Shown: piece by piece, positions 40,928 through 50,123 of the stretch
Layout: every line of letters begins with the position of its first letter
How positions within the stretch are numbered: position 1 is the stretch's first letter
Assembly: GCF_004634215.1 (NCBI RefSeq)
Contig: NZ_SMMH01000002.1
Location: 142,481 to 206,480, forward strand
Length of the DNA stretch: 64,000 bases
Source: Deinococcus fonticola
Lineage (GTDB): Bacteria; Deinococcota; Deinococci; Deinococcales; Deinococcaceae
Direction of reading: 5' to 3'
Position numbers and translations under genes: made by a program
Notes under the pieces: generated by a model
Seen by the model: the letters and a program-made list of their open reading frames with translations, nothing else
Told to the model about the DNA's origin: nothing
Database searches by the model: none

Positions 40928-42199
40928 ATGTCTACGCCCGCCCCCACCCCACCCACCGCGCCGGCTGCGCCCGGCCTGCGTGCCGGCATGCTCTGGACTG
41001 TGCTGGGGCAGGGTACGTTCTCGGCGGCGCAGTGGCTGATGGTCATTTTGCTGGCCCGCAGCGGCGGTGCCGAGGCGGTCGGGGTGTACTCGCTGGGGCT
41101 GGCCCTGACCGCCCCGCTGTTCCTGCTGCTGGGCCTGCAGCTGCGGGGGGTGCAGGCCACCGACGCCGCGCAGCAGTACCAGTTCAGTGATTACTTCACG
41201 TTACGCCTGCCTAGCATGTTGCTGGGGCTGCTGATCACGGCGGGCCTGGCCGGGCTGTACCCCCACGCCAGCGGGGCCATCTGGTGGCTGGGCACCGCCA
41301 AGGCCCTGGAGGGTATCAGTGACGTGTTGTACGGGCGCATGCAGCAGCGTGAACGGTTGGACTGGATCGCCCAGTCCACCATGCTGCGTGGCCTGCTGGG
41401 CCTGGCGCTGCTGGGCGGTCTGCACCTGCTGACCCGCAACCTGACCTTCAGTGCGGCGGGCGTGGCCGCAGCGGGCCTGACCACGCTGGTGCTTTTCGAC
41501 TTACCGCGTGCCCGGCAGGTGGCCGCAGGCCGCTGGTGGCAGCCGCCGCTGTCCGGCTCATTGCTGAAACTGGCCCTGCCGCTGGGCTTGGTGCTCGCGC
41601 TGGTGTCTCTGGGCACCAACCTTCCACGGCTCTTTATCGAGCACCAGCTGGGCAGTGGGTCGCTGGGCGTGTACTCGGCCCTCAGTTACGTCAGTGTGGC
41701 GGGCAGCGTGCTGGTGGTCGCGCTCGGAACGGCCCTGACCACGCGCCTCTCACAGCACTACGCCCGCGCGGAAAAGGCCGCTTTTCTGAGGCTTTCCCTT
41801 CTGTTGACCGCCGGGGCAGGGGGGGTAGGGGCGGCCCTGACACTGTTGAGCGGGGTGGCGGGCGGCCCGATGCTGCATCTGTTGTACGGCCCGGAGTACG
41901 CGGCCTACACCAAGCCTTTTTTCTGGTTGACCCTGGCCGGCTCGGCGGGCTTTCTGGCCTCCTGCGCCGGTTTTGCGCTCACGGCGGCGCGGCGCTTCAA
42001 GGAGCAGTTGCCGCTGTTCGTGGGCGTCACTCTGATCCTGGCGGCCGCGTGCTGGTGGTTTATTCCGCGTCAGGGGCTGCTGGGCGCGGCGACCGCTGGC
42101 CTGATCGGCTCGGCGGCGCAGCTGCTGGGCAGTTGGTTTATCGTGGTGCAGGCCTTACGCCCCCTGCGCGCCCCACCCCCTTTGCAAGGAGACGCCTGA
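40928..42199 (+). CDS. Polysaccharide flippase (Wzx/MATE-like)
   Basis: The protein has 423 residues and about 12-14 membrane helices, opening with LRAGMLWTVLGQGTFSAAQW, the N-terminal helix pattern of polysaccharide biosynthesis proteins (Wzx family). The middle contains NLPRLFIEHQLGSGSLGVYS, typical of this family. It should flip undecaprenyl-linked repeat units across the inner membrane. TATGCT near 40897-40902 is a possible -10 box, giving a 5' leader of roughly 20 bases; no clear ribosome-binding site was seen. It is the first gene of a five-gene plus-strand run ending at 47174, each gene overlapping or touching the next. Confidence 0.88.
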   Translation: MSTPAPTPPTAPAAPGLRAGMLWTVLGQGTFSAAQWLMVILLARSGGAEAVGVYSLGLALTAPLFLLLGLQLRGVQATDAAQQYQFSDYFTLRLPSMLLGLLITAGLAGLYPHASGAIWWLGTAKALEGISDVLYGRMQQRERLDWIAQSTMLRGLLGLALLGGLHLLTRNLTFSAAGVAAAGLTTLVLFDLPRARQVAAGRWWQPPLSGSLLKLALPLGLVLALVSLGTNLPRLFIEHQLGSGSLGVYSALSYVSVAGSVLVVALGTALTTRLSQHYARAEKAAFLRLSLLLTAGAGGVGAALTLLSGVAGGPMLHLLYGPEYAAYTKPFFWLTLAGSAGFLASCAGFALTAARRFKEQLPLFVGVTLILAAACWWFIPRQGLLGAATAGLIGSAAQLLGSWFIVVQALRPLRAPPPLQGDA

Positions 42200-43342
42200 A
42201 TGCCCACCGCACCCACGCCCATACGCGTCCTTCATCTGACCGGCAATCTGGACCGTGGCGGGATCGAAACCTGGTTGAAGAACGTCTTGCAGCGCGTGGA
42301 TCGCCGGCAGGTCGCCATGGACATCATGGTGGTCAGCCCTGCCCCACATGAAGGCCACTACGAAGCGGAACTCAGGGCCCTGGGGGCGCGCATTCTCCGC
42401 ATGCCGTCCACCAACCGGCCGCTGAAATTCCTGCCGGCTTACCTGAGTGCTCTGCGGCAATTTGGCCCTTACGACGTGGTTCACAGCCACATTCACCACT
42501 TTGGTGGCATAGTGCTGCTGCTGGCGCGGCTGGCCGGCGTCAGGGTGCGGGTGGCGACCAGCCACAGCGACACCCTGAAGCTTGATCTGGCGGCCAGAAA
42601 TGGCCGGTATGCGTACCTGACTCTGATGCGGGCCGCCTTGCAGAGCAGCGTTACCCACCGTCTGGCGGTAAGTCAAATGGCGGCCCGCGCCCTGTTCGGC
42701 CCAGACTGGCGGGCATTGGGGACTCAGGTCGTGAACCTGGGTGTAGATCTGCTAAGTCTTCAGCAGCCGCGTGACATTCAGCAATTACGCGGCCGCCTGA
42801 ACTTGCCGAGCGGAATACCGGTACTGGGCCACGTGGGCCTGCTGCGCGCGGAAAAGAACCACCTGTTTCTGCTCGACGTGTTTCATACTTATCTGAAGCG
42901 TCACGGCCCGGCGTGCCTGCTGCTGGTCGGTGACGGTGAAGAGCGGCAGGCCATCGAGGCCCGCGTGGCGCAACTGGGGCTGACGGAGCAGGTGTACCTG
43001 CTGGGTTCGCGCTCCGATATTCCGGACCTATTGTGGCTTATGGATGTCTTCGTGTTTCCTTCCCACTTCGAGGGCCTGAGCCTGGCTTTCCTGGAGGCGC
43101 AGGCTGCGGGCTTGCCGTGCGTGATTTCCAGCAACGTGTCCATTCGGATGGAGGCCAGCCGGATGCCCCTGGTGGATGTGCAGAGGCTGGAGGTGGCGGC
43201 CGGGCCTGCCGTGTGGTCCGACGCCATTGCGCAGGCCGTGAAACGTGGCCGTCACGCACCGCCATACATGGACTTCGACGTGGGCGAGAAAACACAGGAA
43301 CTGGTCGCGTTCTACCAGCGGGCTGTCGCAGGTGAAGGGTGA
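42200..43342 (+). CDS. Glycosyltransferase family 1/4 (EpsF-like)
   Basis: The protein has 380 residues, a GT-B fold. The N-domain has VLHLTGNLDRGGIETWLKNV, the typical start of EpsF-like enzymes, and VVHSHIHHFGG. The C-domain has LGHVGLLRAEKNHLFLLDVF, LLVGDGEE, VYLLGSRSDIPDLLWLMDVF and FPSHFEGLSLAFLEAQAAGL, the E-x7-E donor-binding motif. It transfers a sugar from a nucleotide sugar to the growing lipid-linked repeat unit in the cytoplasm. AAGGAGA precedes the ATG, which directly follows the flippase stop. Confidence 0.92.
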   Translation: MPTAPTPIRVLHLTGNLDRGGIETWLKNVLQRVDRRQVAMDIMVVSPAPHEGHYEAELRALGARILRMPSTNRPLKFLPAYLSALRQFGPYDVVHSHIHHFGGIVLLLARLAGVRVRVATSHSDTLKLDLAARNGRYAYLTLMRAALQSSVTHRLAVSQMAARALFGPDWRALGTQVVNLGVDLLSLQQPRDIQQLRGRLNLPSGIPVLGHVGLLRAEKNHLFLLDVFHTYLKRHGPACLLLVGDGEERQAIEARVAQLGLTEQVYLLGSRSDIPDLLWLMDVFVFPSHFEGLSLAFLEAQAAGLPCVISSNVSIRMEASRMPLVDVQRLEVAAGPAVWSDAIAQAVKRGRHAPPYMDFDVGEKTQELVAFYQRAVAGEG

Positions 43343-44718
43343 GGAGCAGTACAAGTGGCGGCAGTCGTGACGTTCCGCTGGACTGGCTTCCCAGCGCCCC
43401 CACCGTGACCCAGTTGGCCCGCACCGCCCCCTGGCTGGAAAGGGCCGTCACCTGGTTGCTCGGGGCGTTCATTGGCGTGCAGTGTTTCGGGCTGCCGCTG
43501 CTGGGCGTGGGGCCGTGGGCGCTGTGGCCTACCATGGCCGACGTGCTGTTCTGGGTGGCCCTGTTGTGCGCGGCCCTGTACCGCTGCCCGGTGCAACCTT
43601 ACCTGCGGACTGTGTGGGGCGCCCTGCTGAGTGTGGGGGCGCTGTCCGTGGGTTCTTTCCTGCTGCTGCTGGTCATGCGGGACGGTCACCTGGGCGTGGC
43701 CGGGCCGTTCGGTGTTTTTCAGGTGTTCAAGCTGTTGCAACTGCTGGGCGTGTTCTGGATGGCAGGCCGCCTGTCCCTGGGCCGTGACGTGCTCAGAAGT
43801 TGGGAAGGGGCCGCTCGTGTGGGTTTTTTGGTCATCGTCGTGACGATCATCTGGACGTACTTCTCTCCGGCCATTCCGCAGTTTTTCGGGGATGTCCTGC
43901 CGCGTGGCCGGGGGGCGTCCGGCCCGTGGGAGTCGTACTACCTGCACAATGAGCGCGGCCTGGGTACGCTGGGGTACAACCACGCTTACGTGGCGGCCAT
44001 GGTGCTGCTTCAGGGCGCTTTCCTGATGATGTTGCGCCCGGCCCGTAACCACACCTGGATTCTGCTGGGCATCGTGGTGGCGTGCTTCCTGTCCGGTGCG
44101 CGGGCGGGTCTGGTAGGCGCGGTGTTGTTCGTGCTGCTGGAGGGCCTGCGTACCCCCCTGCGTTCCACTCTGACGGTGCTGGCGGTGGGCGTGGCGGGCC
44201 TGTTCGCCATGCCTTACCTGCACGCTGACCTGAACACCCTGATTGCCCGGCAGGCCACCATTCTGGATGCCGGAGATACTGGCAACCTGGCAGGCCGGGG
44301 TGACATCTGGCAAACGTACTTGAGTGGCCTGAGCAGTGATCCTTTCCGGTTGCTGCTGGGCAGCGGCATGGGGTCGGCGGTGGCGAACAACGGCTCTAAC
44401 GCGCACATGCTGGTGCTTCAGGTGCTGTATGAAACCGGGGTGGTGGGCCTTACGGTCATGGGTCTGCTGTTCTGGCTGCTGTTCCGGCAACTGGGCCAAC
44501 TGAAGACCGGACGATCAGGCATTGCCATGAACCTGCTGGTGGGCCTGTGGGCCACATCGTTTGCGGCCGAGACCCTGTACCCCAATTCGGCCTTCGGTTC
44601 GTTCCTGCCGATGCTGGCACTGGTGCTGGTGGTGGCCCTGACCCCGGCACATTCCGAAACCCTTCAGGAACCCGTGACCCCGGTATCTGGCCCCCGTATC
44701 GTTGAATGGGAGGACTGA
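43339..44718 (+). CDS. O-antigen ligase/polymerase-like membrane protein (Wzy/WaaL)
   Basis: The protein has 459 residues and 10 or more membrane helices. The periplasmic loop near residues 190-330 contains HNERGLGTLGYNHAYVAAMV, GARAGLVGAVLFVLLEGL and GRGDIWQTYLSGLSSDPFRLLLGSGMGSA, matching the Wzy_C/O-antigen ligase family. It probably polymerises repeat units after flipping. It starts with GTG overlapping the previous stop by four bases. Ligase versus polymerase cannot be distinguished from sequence, but next to a flippase and a Wzz-like protein, a polymerase is more likely. Confidence 0.87.
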   Translation: MRSSTSGGSRDVPLDWLPSAPTVTQLARTAPWLERAVTWLLGAFIGVQCFGLPLLGVGPWALWPTMADVLFWVALLCAALYRCPVQPYLRTVWGALLSVGALSVGSFLLLLVMRDGHLGVAGPFGVFQVFKLLQLLGVFWMAGRLSLGRDVLRSWEGAARVGFLVIVVTIIWTYFSPAIPQFFGDVLPRGRGASGPWESYYLHNERGLGTLGYNHAYVAAMVLLQGAFLMMLRPARNHTWILLGIVVACFLSGARAGLVGAVLFVLLEGLRTPLRSTLTVLAVGVAGLFAMPYLHADLNTLIARQATILDAGDTGNLAGRGDIWQTYLSGLSSDPFRLLLGSGMGSAVANNGSNAHMLVLQVLYETGVVGLTVMGLLFWLLFRQLGQLKTGRSGIAMNLLVGLWATSFAAETLYPNSAFGSFLPMLALVLVVALTPAHSETLQEPVTPVSGPRIVEWED

Positions 44719-44721
44719 CTG

Positions 44722-45921
44722 TTGAGGCTAAGTGTCGTACTGGAACAGAGGTTCATTCACACCGCTGACGGGGCGACCTTCGACAACGGTCACGCCACCT
44801 ACACGCACTGGCAACGTTACCTGAACACTTTCGAGGAAGTGCAGGTGGTGGGCCGTTCGCAACTGGTGCAGGTCGTCCCGGACGGGTACAGGCGCGTGGA
44901 TGGCCCGGCGGTCACGGTGCTGCACGTCCCGTACTACCAGGGGCCCGTGGGCCTGCTGAAACGCTTACCGCAGGTGTCCGCTGCACTGCTGTGCGGCCTT
45001 GAACCGCAGGAGGCCGTCATCGTGCGGCTTTCCGGGGTGCTGGGCCACCTGGCAGCAGGCCTGCGGTACTGGCAACGGCAACCCTTCGCGGTGGAGGTCG
45101 TCAACGACCCGTTTATGGGGTACGGCCCGGACGGTACGCGGCACCCCCTGCGGCCTGTGTTCCGCTGGATGCTCACGGCCCTGACGCGCTGGCAGTGCCG
45201 CCAGGCGGTGGCGGTGCAGTACGTGACCCGCCAGGCCCTGCAACGCCTTTACCCGACACGCCATGAGAACGTGTCGTTTGGCGTGTCGGACGTGCATTTA
45301 CCCCCGGAGGCGTTCAGCGGGCCGCGTCAGTACGACCGCCCGGCCCGGCTGGCGGTGCTGGTCGGCATGCTGGAACAACGCCACAAGGCCGCCGACATTG
45401 CCATTGCCGCCCTGGCGAAACTGCGCGGGCAGGGACATGACGGGCAGGGACACGACCTGCACCTGCGAATTGTCGGGGATGGCCCACTGCGTTCCGAACT
45501 GGAAGCGCAAGCTGCCGCGCTGGGCATCGCGCCGTTCGTGGAGTTCGTGGGCCAACGCAGCACGCCCGCCGAGGTAAGGGGCGACTTACGGGAAGCTGAC
45601 CTGTTCCTCATTCCATCCCGCACTGAAGGTATGCCCCGCGTGCTGCTGGAAGCCCTGGCGCAGGGTCTGCCGGCCATCGGGTCGGACGTGGGCGGTATCC
45701 CTGAACTGCTGGACGCCGCCCACCTGGTCAAGCCGGGTAGTGTGGAAGACCTGGCGCGGGCCTGGCAGGCGCTGGCGCTTGACACGGCGGCCCTGACCCG
45801 CGAAAGCGCCCGCAACCACCACGCCGCCCAGGAGTACGCCGATCACGTGCTGGACGGTCAGCGTACGGCCTTTCAACGCGTCGTGCGGCTCGCCACGGCC
45901 TCCCGGAGGGTCACCGCATGA
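44722..45921 (+). CDS. Glycosyltransferase family 4
   Basis: The protein has 399 residues. The N-domain is divergent; the C-domain is clear: ARLAVLVGMLEQRHKAADIAIA, LRIVGDGPLRSELEAQA, FVEFVGQRS and LFLIPSRTEGMPRVLLEALAQGLPAIGSDVGGIPEL, with the E-x7-E motif. The start codon is TTG at 44722, supported by GGGAGG at 44708-44713 eight bases upstream; a GTG at 44731 is a weaker alternative. It should add one sugar to the EPS repeat unit. Its stop overlaps the start of the next gene by four bases. Confidence 0.88.
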   Translation: MRLSVVLEQRFIHTADGATFDNGHATYTHWQRYLNTFEEVQVVGRSQLVQVVPDGYRRVDGPAVTVLHVPYYQGPVGLLKRLPQVSAALLCGLEPQEAVIVRLSGVLGHLAAGLRYWQRQPFAVEVVNDPFMGYGPDGTRHPLRPVFRWMLTALTRWQCRQAVAVQYVTRQALQRLYPTRHENVSFGVSDVHLPPEAFSGPRQYDRPARLAVLVGMLEQRHKAADIAIAALAKLRGQGHDGQGHDLHLRIVGDGPLRSELEAQAAALGIAPFVEFVGQRSTPAEVRGDLREADLFLIPSRTEGMPRVLLEALAQGLPAIGSDVGGIPELLDAAHLVKPGSVEDLARAWQALALDTAALTRESARNHHAAQEYADHVLDGQRTAFQRVVRLATASRRVTA

Positions 45922-47174
45922 AGAAACCCAAGACCATCCTGTACACCACCACCACCGCCATTGCCGCACTGGCCTTCTTTTCCGAGCAACTGGGTCACCT
46001 GCGCCGCGAAGGCTGGGACGTTCACTTCGTCACGCCCGCCGAACCGTCCGATCAGGTCAAGCGGGCCATTCAGGCCAGCGGGGCCACGCACCACACCCTG
46101 AATTTCGCCCGTGAAATCTCACCCCGGCACGACCTGCGTTCCCTGCTGGAAATGATCCGTATTGTCTGGAAGGTGCGTCCCGACGTGATCAATTTCTCCA
46201 CGCCCAAGGCCGGACTGCTGGGCGGCATAGCCAGTGCGCTGCTTGGCACGCCGCTGCGCGTGTACTTCATTCATGGACTGCGCAGCGAAACCGCCGCCAC
46301 CGGGAAACTGGCCCTGCTACGCCCCGTTCTGATGCTCATGGAACGCCTCACCTGCTGGTGCGCCCATGAGGTACTGTGCGTCAGTCCATCGAACCGCGAC
46401 GAGGCCGTGAAACTGGGCATGGTTCCTGACCAGAAAATTCGCGTGCTGGGCGCAGGCAGTCCCGCCGGAATTCCCTTCGAGCGTTACGCTCACCCCGACC
46501 CGCAAGCGGTGGCGGCGGCGCGCCAGGAACTGAATTTACCGGAGGGGACGCCCGTCGTGGGCTTCGTGGCCCGCATGGCCCCGCAGAAAGGCATCGAGGA
46601 ACTTTTGCTGGCCTGGCCCCTGGTTCACCAGCGTGTTGCCAACGCTAAGTTCCTGCTGGTCGGCACGCCTGACCCCGCCAACCCCCTCTCCGAGAAAGCC
46701 CAGCAGGCCTTCGAGACCGCCCCGAACCTCATTCAAGTGAAGTTCGAGGCGGACATGAGCCGCCTCTACCCGCTGATGACCGTGCACACCCTGCCCAGTC
46801 GCCACGAGGGTCTGGGCATGGTGGTGCTGGAAGCTGCGGCCAACGGCGTCCCCAGCGTCCTGACGGACGCCTCCGGCGTGCGTGATGCGGGCGTGCCGGG
46901 CGTCACCTGCCTGCAAGTCCCAACTGGAGACGTGCAGGCCCTCGCGGACGCACTGGTTCAACTGCTGACCGACCAGCCCCTGCGTGACCAACTGGGCCAG
47001 CAGGCGCAGGCGTGGGTCAAGCAGCACTTCGCGCAGGAGAGACTCTGGGCGCTGTGGGACGAATTTTACGCCCAGGCCTGGAAAAAGCAGCGTCGCCGTG
47101 CCAGGGCTGACCTGCGCCCCTGGGCGGTGGGAGCCGCCGTCCTGGCGCTGGCGCTGACGCGCCGCAGGCGCTGA
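45918..47174 (+). CDS. Glycosyltransferase family 4 with C-terminal hydrophobic tail
   Basis: The protein has 418 residues. The N-domain begins KTILYTTTTAIAALAFFSEQ and has STPKAGLLGGIASALLGTPLRVYFIHGLR, the pattern of capsule transferases acting on lipid-linked sugars. The C-domain has VVGFVARMAPQKGIEELLLA, FLLVGTPDP and LPSRHEGLGMVVLEAAANGVPSV. An unusual extra tail of basic residues followed by a short hydrophobic segment (WAVGAAVLALALTRRRR) may bind the membrane. It is the last gene of the plus-strand run and converges on galE with 12 bp between stops. Confidence 0.88.
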   Translation: MKKPKTILYTTTTAIAALAFFSEQLGHLRREGWDVHFVTPAEPSDQVKRAIQASGATHHTLNFAREISPRHDLRSLLEMIRIVWKVRPDVINFSTPKAGLLGGIASALLGTPLRVYFIHGLRSETAATGKLALLRPVLMLMERLTCWCAHEVLCVSPSNRDEAVKLGMVPDQKIRVLGAGSPAGIPFERYAHPDPQAVAAARQELNLPEGTPVVGFVARMAPQKGIEELLLAWPLVHQRVANAKFLLVGTPDPANPLSEKAQQAFETAPNLIQVKFEADMSRLYPLMTVHTLPSRHEGLGMVVLEAAANGVPSVLTDASGVRDAGVPGVTCLQVPTGDVQALADALVQLLTDQPLRDQLGQQAQAWVKQHFAQERLWALWDEFYAQAWKKQRRRARADLRPWAVGAAVLALALTRRRR

Positions 47175-47186
47175 AGGTCACCTGGG

Positions 47187-48242
47187 TCAAGTGGGCTGGC
47201 GGTCTGTCCAGCGCGCGGCCCAGTTCAGCGCCGAACTCAGGCCCTCTGACGTGGAACACTGCGGCGCCCAGTCGAGCCAGCGGCGGGCGCGGCCGATGTC
47301 GGCATATGCGCCGGCGCTGTCACCGGGGCGGCGCGGCGCTTCCCTGACTGCCAGGGGTTGCGGGGAAACCTGCTGGAAAGCCTCGACCAGCTCGCGCACC
47401 GTCACGCCGTTCCCGGTGCCGACGTTGATGATCAGGAAGGAAACGGGCGGCCCGGCCTCGGCTCGCTCGGTACTCATCCGCTCAGCATTGGCCCGCTCGA
47501 AGGCCTGCTCGAAGTGCTCCAGCGCCGCCACGTGCGCCTGCGCCAGATCCCACACGTGAATGTAGTCGCGCAGGCCGCTGCCGTCGCGCGTGGGGTAATC
47601 CGTACCGGTAATACTGAATTCCCCGCCGCCGCGCGCGGCGCTGACCAGGCGGCCCAGCAGGTGCGAGGGCTCTGCCACATAAGGCCCGCTGCGCATCTGC
47701 GGGTCAGCCCCAATGGGATTGAAGTAGCGCAGCGCAATGCCGCGTAGGCCCCGGCCCTGCTGCGCCGAGGCCACGCACAGGTCTTCGAGCATCTCTTCGG
47801 TCATGCGTTTGCTGCGGGCGTAGGGACTCAGCGGTTTCAGCGGGCTGTTCTCGTTGACCTGAAAGTCCTGTGGGCTGTCGTACACGCTGGCGCTGGAGCT
47901 GAAGATCACTCGGCGCTGCCCCAGTTCGGCCAGGGTCTCGAACAGGGTCAGGCTGCCCAGCACGTTCTCGCGGTAATACAGCGCCGGGTGCTCCACCGAC
48001 TCCGGCACGACGATCCGCGCCGCGAAGTGCAGGGTGGCTTCGATGTCGGGATGCTCGGCAAAGATGCGCCGAACCAGGCCCTGATCCGCCACATCGCCCT
48101 GGTAGAACACGCGGCCGCGCGTGAACTCCTGGGGGCCGCTGACCAGCGAATCCAGCACGATAGGGGTGTGACCGGCATCCTCCAGGGCAGAACAGGTGGT
48201 GCTGCCGATATACCCCGCTCCGCCGGTGACAAGAACTTTCAC
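47187..48242 (-). CDS. galE: UDP-glucose 4-epimerase GalE
   Basis: The protein has 351 residues, an extended short-chain dehydrogenase: VLVTGGAGYIGSTTCSAL (NAD site), ATLHFAARIVVPESVEHP, FSSSASVYDSP, SPYARSKRMTEEMLED (catalytic YxxxK), RYFNPIGADP and RDGSGLRDYIHVWDLAQAH, all GalE hallmarks. It interconverts UDP-glucose and UDP-galactose, supplying precursors to the flanking EPS genes. The GTG at 48242 is chosen because MKVLVTGG is the family N-terminus and TATAGT (48249-48254) lies six bases upstream. A longer open frame upstream covers an unrelated promoter region. Confidence 0.92.
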   Translation of the reverse strand: MKVLVTGGAGYIGSTTCSALEDAGHTPIVLDSLVSGPQEFTRGRVFYQGDVADQGLVRRIFAEHPDIEATLHFAARIVVPESVEHPALYYRENVLGSLTLFETLAELGQRRVIFSSSASVYDSPQDFQVNENSPLKPLSPYARSKRMTEEMLEDLCVASAQQGRGLRGIALRYFNPIGADPQMRSGPYVAEPSHLLGRLVSAARGGGEFSITGTDYPTRDGSGLRDYIHVWDLAQAHVAALEHFEQAFERANAERMSTERAEAGPPVSFLIINVGTGNGVTVRELVEAFQQVSPQPLAVREAPRRPGDSAGAYADIGRARRWLDWAPQCSTSEGLSSALNWAARWTDRQPT

Positions 48243-48248
48243 ACGCTG

Positions 48249-48257
48249 ACTATAATA
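48249..48257. promoter_or_regulatory. Overlapping divergent -10 boxes of galE and the Wzz-kinase operon
   Basis: The minus strand reads TATTATAGT and the plus strand ACTATAATA over the same bases. The minus -10 serves galE (GTG 48242). The plus TATAAT at 48251-48256 lies ten bases before an ATG at 48267. Two outward promoters therefore share one near-palindromic AT core, so polymerase occupancy on one side should exclude the other. Confidence 0.5.
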
Positions 48258-48266
48258 GTTCTCACC

Positions 48267-48338
48267 ATGGACTTCCTGAGCCGGCGCGAACCAGCCTTTT
48301 GGTCTTCTTGCCGCACCCTTGTGGGGCACGGGGCATGA
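48267..48338 (+). CDS. Possible 23-residue leader peptide upstream of the Wzz-kinase gene
   Basis: An ATG ten bases after TATAAT opens a 23-codon frame (MDFLSRREPAFWSSCRTLVG and three more residues). Its TGA overlaps the ATG of the tyrosine-kinase gene at 48335 (ATGA). This is a plausible translational coupler or leader. No database family is recognised, and it could be fortuitous. It is too short to judge codon bias. Confidence 0.35.
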   Translation: MDFLSRREPAFWSSCRTLVGHGA

Positions 48339-49927
48339 CCCTGCCCTCCAGGGTGCAGGATCTGGATGTCGGCGCCTACCTGCGGGTTCTGCGCGGGGCA
48401 ATGGTGCCGATTTTGCTCGGCGCCCTGGCCCTGGCGGCGCTGGCGTTCGTGTATTCCAGGTCGCGCCCGCCGGTCTACCGCGCCACCGCCAGCCTGGCCG
48501 CCCTGCCCACCAGCTCGGGCAATTCCGTGATCAACAACACGCTGGTGTCGGCTCCGGCGCTGCCTGCCGGGGTGGTCGGCCGCGCCCTGCGGAGCCCGGA
48601 CGTGACCCGCGACGGAGTCAAACGCCTGCGCGCTACCGTACCGGACTCTGCGGCCCGCCGTCAGACGCTGGCGAACATCGCAGCCGAACTGCGTTCCGAG
48701 AATTACCGCACTATCGGGCTGGCGGCCGAAATCGACCAGAACCTGATCGGCACCTATGAAATCTCGGCCCTGGCCGGCACGCCGGAAGTCGCCCGGGCCA
48801 CGGCGGACGCTTTCGCTGCGGCGCTGCTGCAATGGGACCGGGCGCGGGCGCTGGACGGCATCAACCGCGCGCGCACCAACCTGATCACCCAGCGCGACCT
48901 GCTCGGTGGGCAGCTCAGCGCCGGCGGTCAGGCGGTGGGCGAACGCACGCTGGAACAGATGCGCAGCGAAGTGGTGCAGCAGCTTCAGCAGGTGGAGGTG
49001 CTGCGCCAGACCGTGAGCGGCACGCTGTCCCCCATTGCCAGCGCCACCCTGCCGGTCGATCCTGTGGCACCCAAGCCGCTGCGTAACGCCATCCTGACGT
49101 TCGGAGCCGCGCTGTTCTTCGGGCTGCTGCTGGCCCTGTTGCGTGACCGACTGGGCAAGCGCGTGCAGGATCCCGATATTCTGCGCAGCTTCGGGCTTCC
49201 CGTCCTGGGGCTACTGCCGCCTGTGACCCTGCGCCGCCATAATCCGCGCGGGGCGCTGGCTCTGCTGGCCAGCGGGAGTTTCCGGGAGCAACTGGAATTC
49301 GTGCGGGTGGGTATGCTGTCCCGACTGGGACTGACCGATGTGGCGGCCGCGGGGCCACGCAGCGCTAAGACGCCGCTGGTGGCCCTGAGCAGCGCCAACA
49401 TGGACGAGGGCAAAAGTACCCTGACGGCGAGCCTGGCCCTGATCTGCGCCCAGCGCGGCCTGAAGGTGCTGGTGGTGGACGCCGATATCTACCGCCAGCG
49501 CCAGAAAGACCTGCTGCTGAGTCGCCCAGAGAAGGCGGTGACGCGCCATCAGGTCGGTGATCACGAGGTCTGGATGCAGGTTCAGCCGAACATCGACCTG
49601 CTGACCCTGCTGGATTCCCGCATCGAGCCGGCCAAATCGCAGCGAACCATCCGGGCCATGTCCAACCACTACGACCTCGTGCTGGTGGACACGCCGCCCA
49701 TTCTGAAAATCGCGGATACCGGGCCATTTGCGCGGCTGATGGACGGTCTGCTGCTGGTGGTGGATGTCAATACCAGCGTCGAGCAGGTCGAGCGCCTGGT
49801 GGACGAAACCACCCGCCTGGGGGTGAACACCCTGGGGTTTGTGCTGAACCGTTACCGGGACGTGGGCAACGGTTACTATGAATACCGGTCAACTTTGACA
49901 GGTCAAGAGGTCAAAATTCACGGTTGA
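48335..49927 (+). CDS. Wzz-like chain-length regulator fused to BY-type tyrosine kinase
   Basis: The protein has 530 residues. The N-terminal Wzz domain has a membrane helix (MVPILLGALALAALAFVYS), a periplasmic helical part, and a second membrane helix near residue 250 (ILTFGAALFFGLLLALL). The cytoplasmic kinase has Walker A SSANMDEGKSTL (about 352-363), Walker A' VVDADIYRQ and Walker B LVLVDTPPILK. The tail has a tyrosine cluster (YRDVGNGYYEYR), the usual autophosphorylation site. This single-chain Wzc-type layout sets polymer length and export in EPS systems and is normally paired with a phosphatase, which is not seen here. Confidence 0.92.
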   Translation: MTLPSRVQDLDVGAYLRVLRGAMVPILLGALALAALAFVYSRSRPPVYRATASLAALPTSSGNSVINNTLVSAPALPAGVVGRALRSPDVTRDGVKRLRATVPDSAARRQTLANIAAELRSENYRTIGLAAEIDQNLIGTYEISALAGTPEVARATADAFAAALLQWDRARALDGINRARTNLITQRDLLGGQLSAGGQAVGERTLEQMRSEVVQQLQQVEVLRQTVSGTLSPIASATLPVDPVAPKPLRNAILTFGAALFFGLLLALLRDRLGKRVQDPDILRSFGLPVLGLLPPVTLRRHNPRGALALLASGSFREQLEFVRVGMLSRLGLTDVAAAGPRSAKTPLVALSSANMDEGKSTLTASLALICAQRGLKVLVVDADIYRQRQKDLLLSRPEKAVTRHQVGDHEVWMQVQPNIDLLTLLDSRIEPAKSQRTIRAMSNHYDLVLVDTPPILKIADTGPFARLMDGLLLVVDVNTSVEQVERLVDETTRLGVNTLGFVLNRYRDVGNGYYEYRSTLTGQEVKIHG

Positions 49928-49997
49928 GGGACGCATATCACTGCCCCGCCAGCCTCCTGAGGCGGAGGATTGATCGGCGATGACTGAGGAGTCTGGA

Positions 49998-50123
49998 ATG
50001 AAGCGGCAGCAGTTGAACACAACGCACAGAGGACGACCCGGCAGGGCTTCCACTTCGGTTCGCAGGCGGGGCCTCCAGGATCAGGCGTGGCCGAACCTGT
50101 GGCCTACCCCTGGAGCGCTATGA
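49998..50123 (+). CDS. Possible 41-residue basic protein coupled to the next gene
   Basis: The ATG at 49998 is preceded by GAGGAG six bases upstream, a good ribosome-binding site in a region without other genes. The frame encodes MKRQQLNTTHRGRPGRAS and a further 23 residues, rich in arginine. It ends in a TGA that overlaps an in-frame ATG of the following gene at 50120. The coupling suggests that this ATG, not the GTG at 50087, is the true start downstream. No homologue is recognised. Confidence 0.4.
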   Translation: MKRQQLNTTHRGRPGRASTSVRRRGLQDQAWPNLWPTPGAL

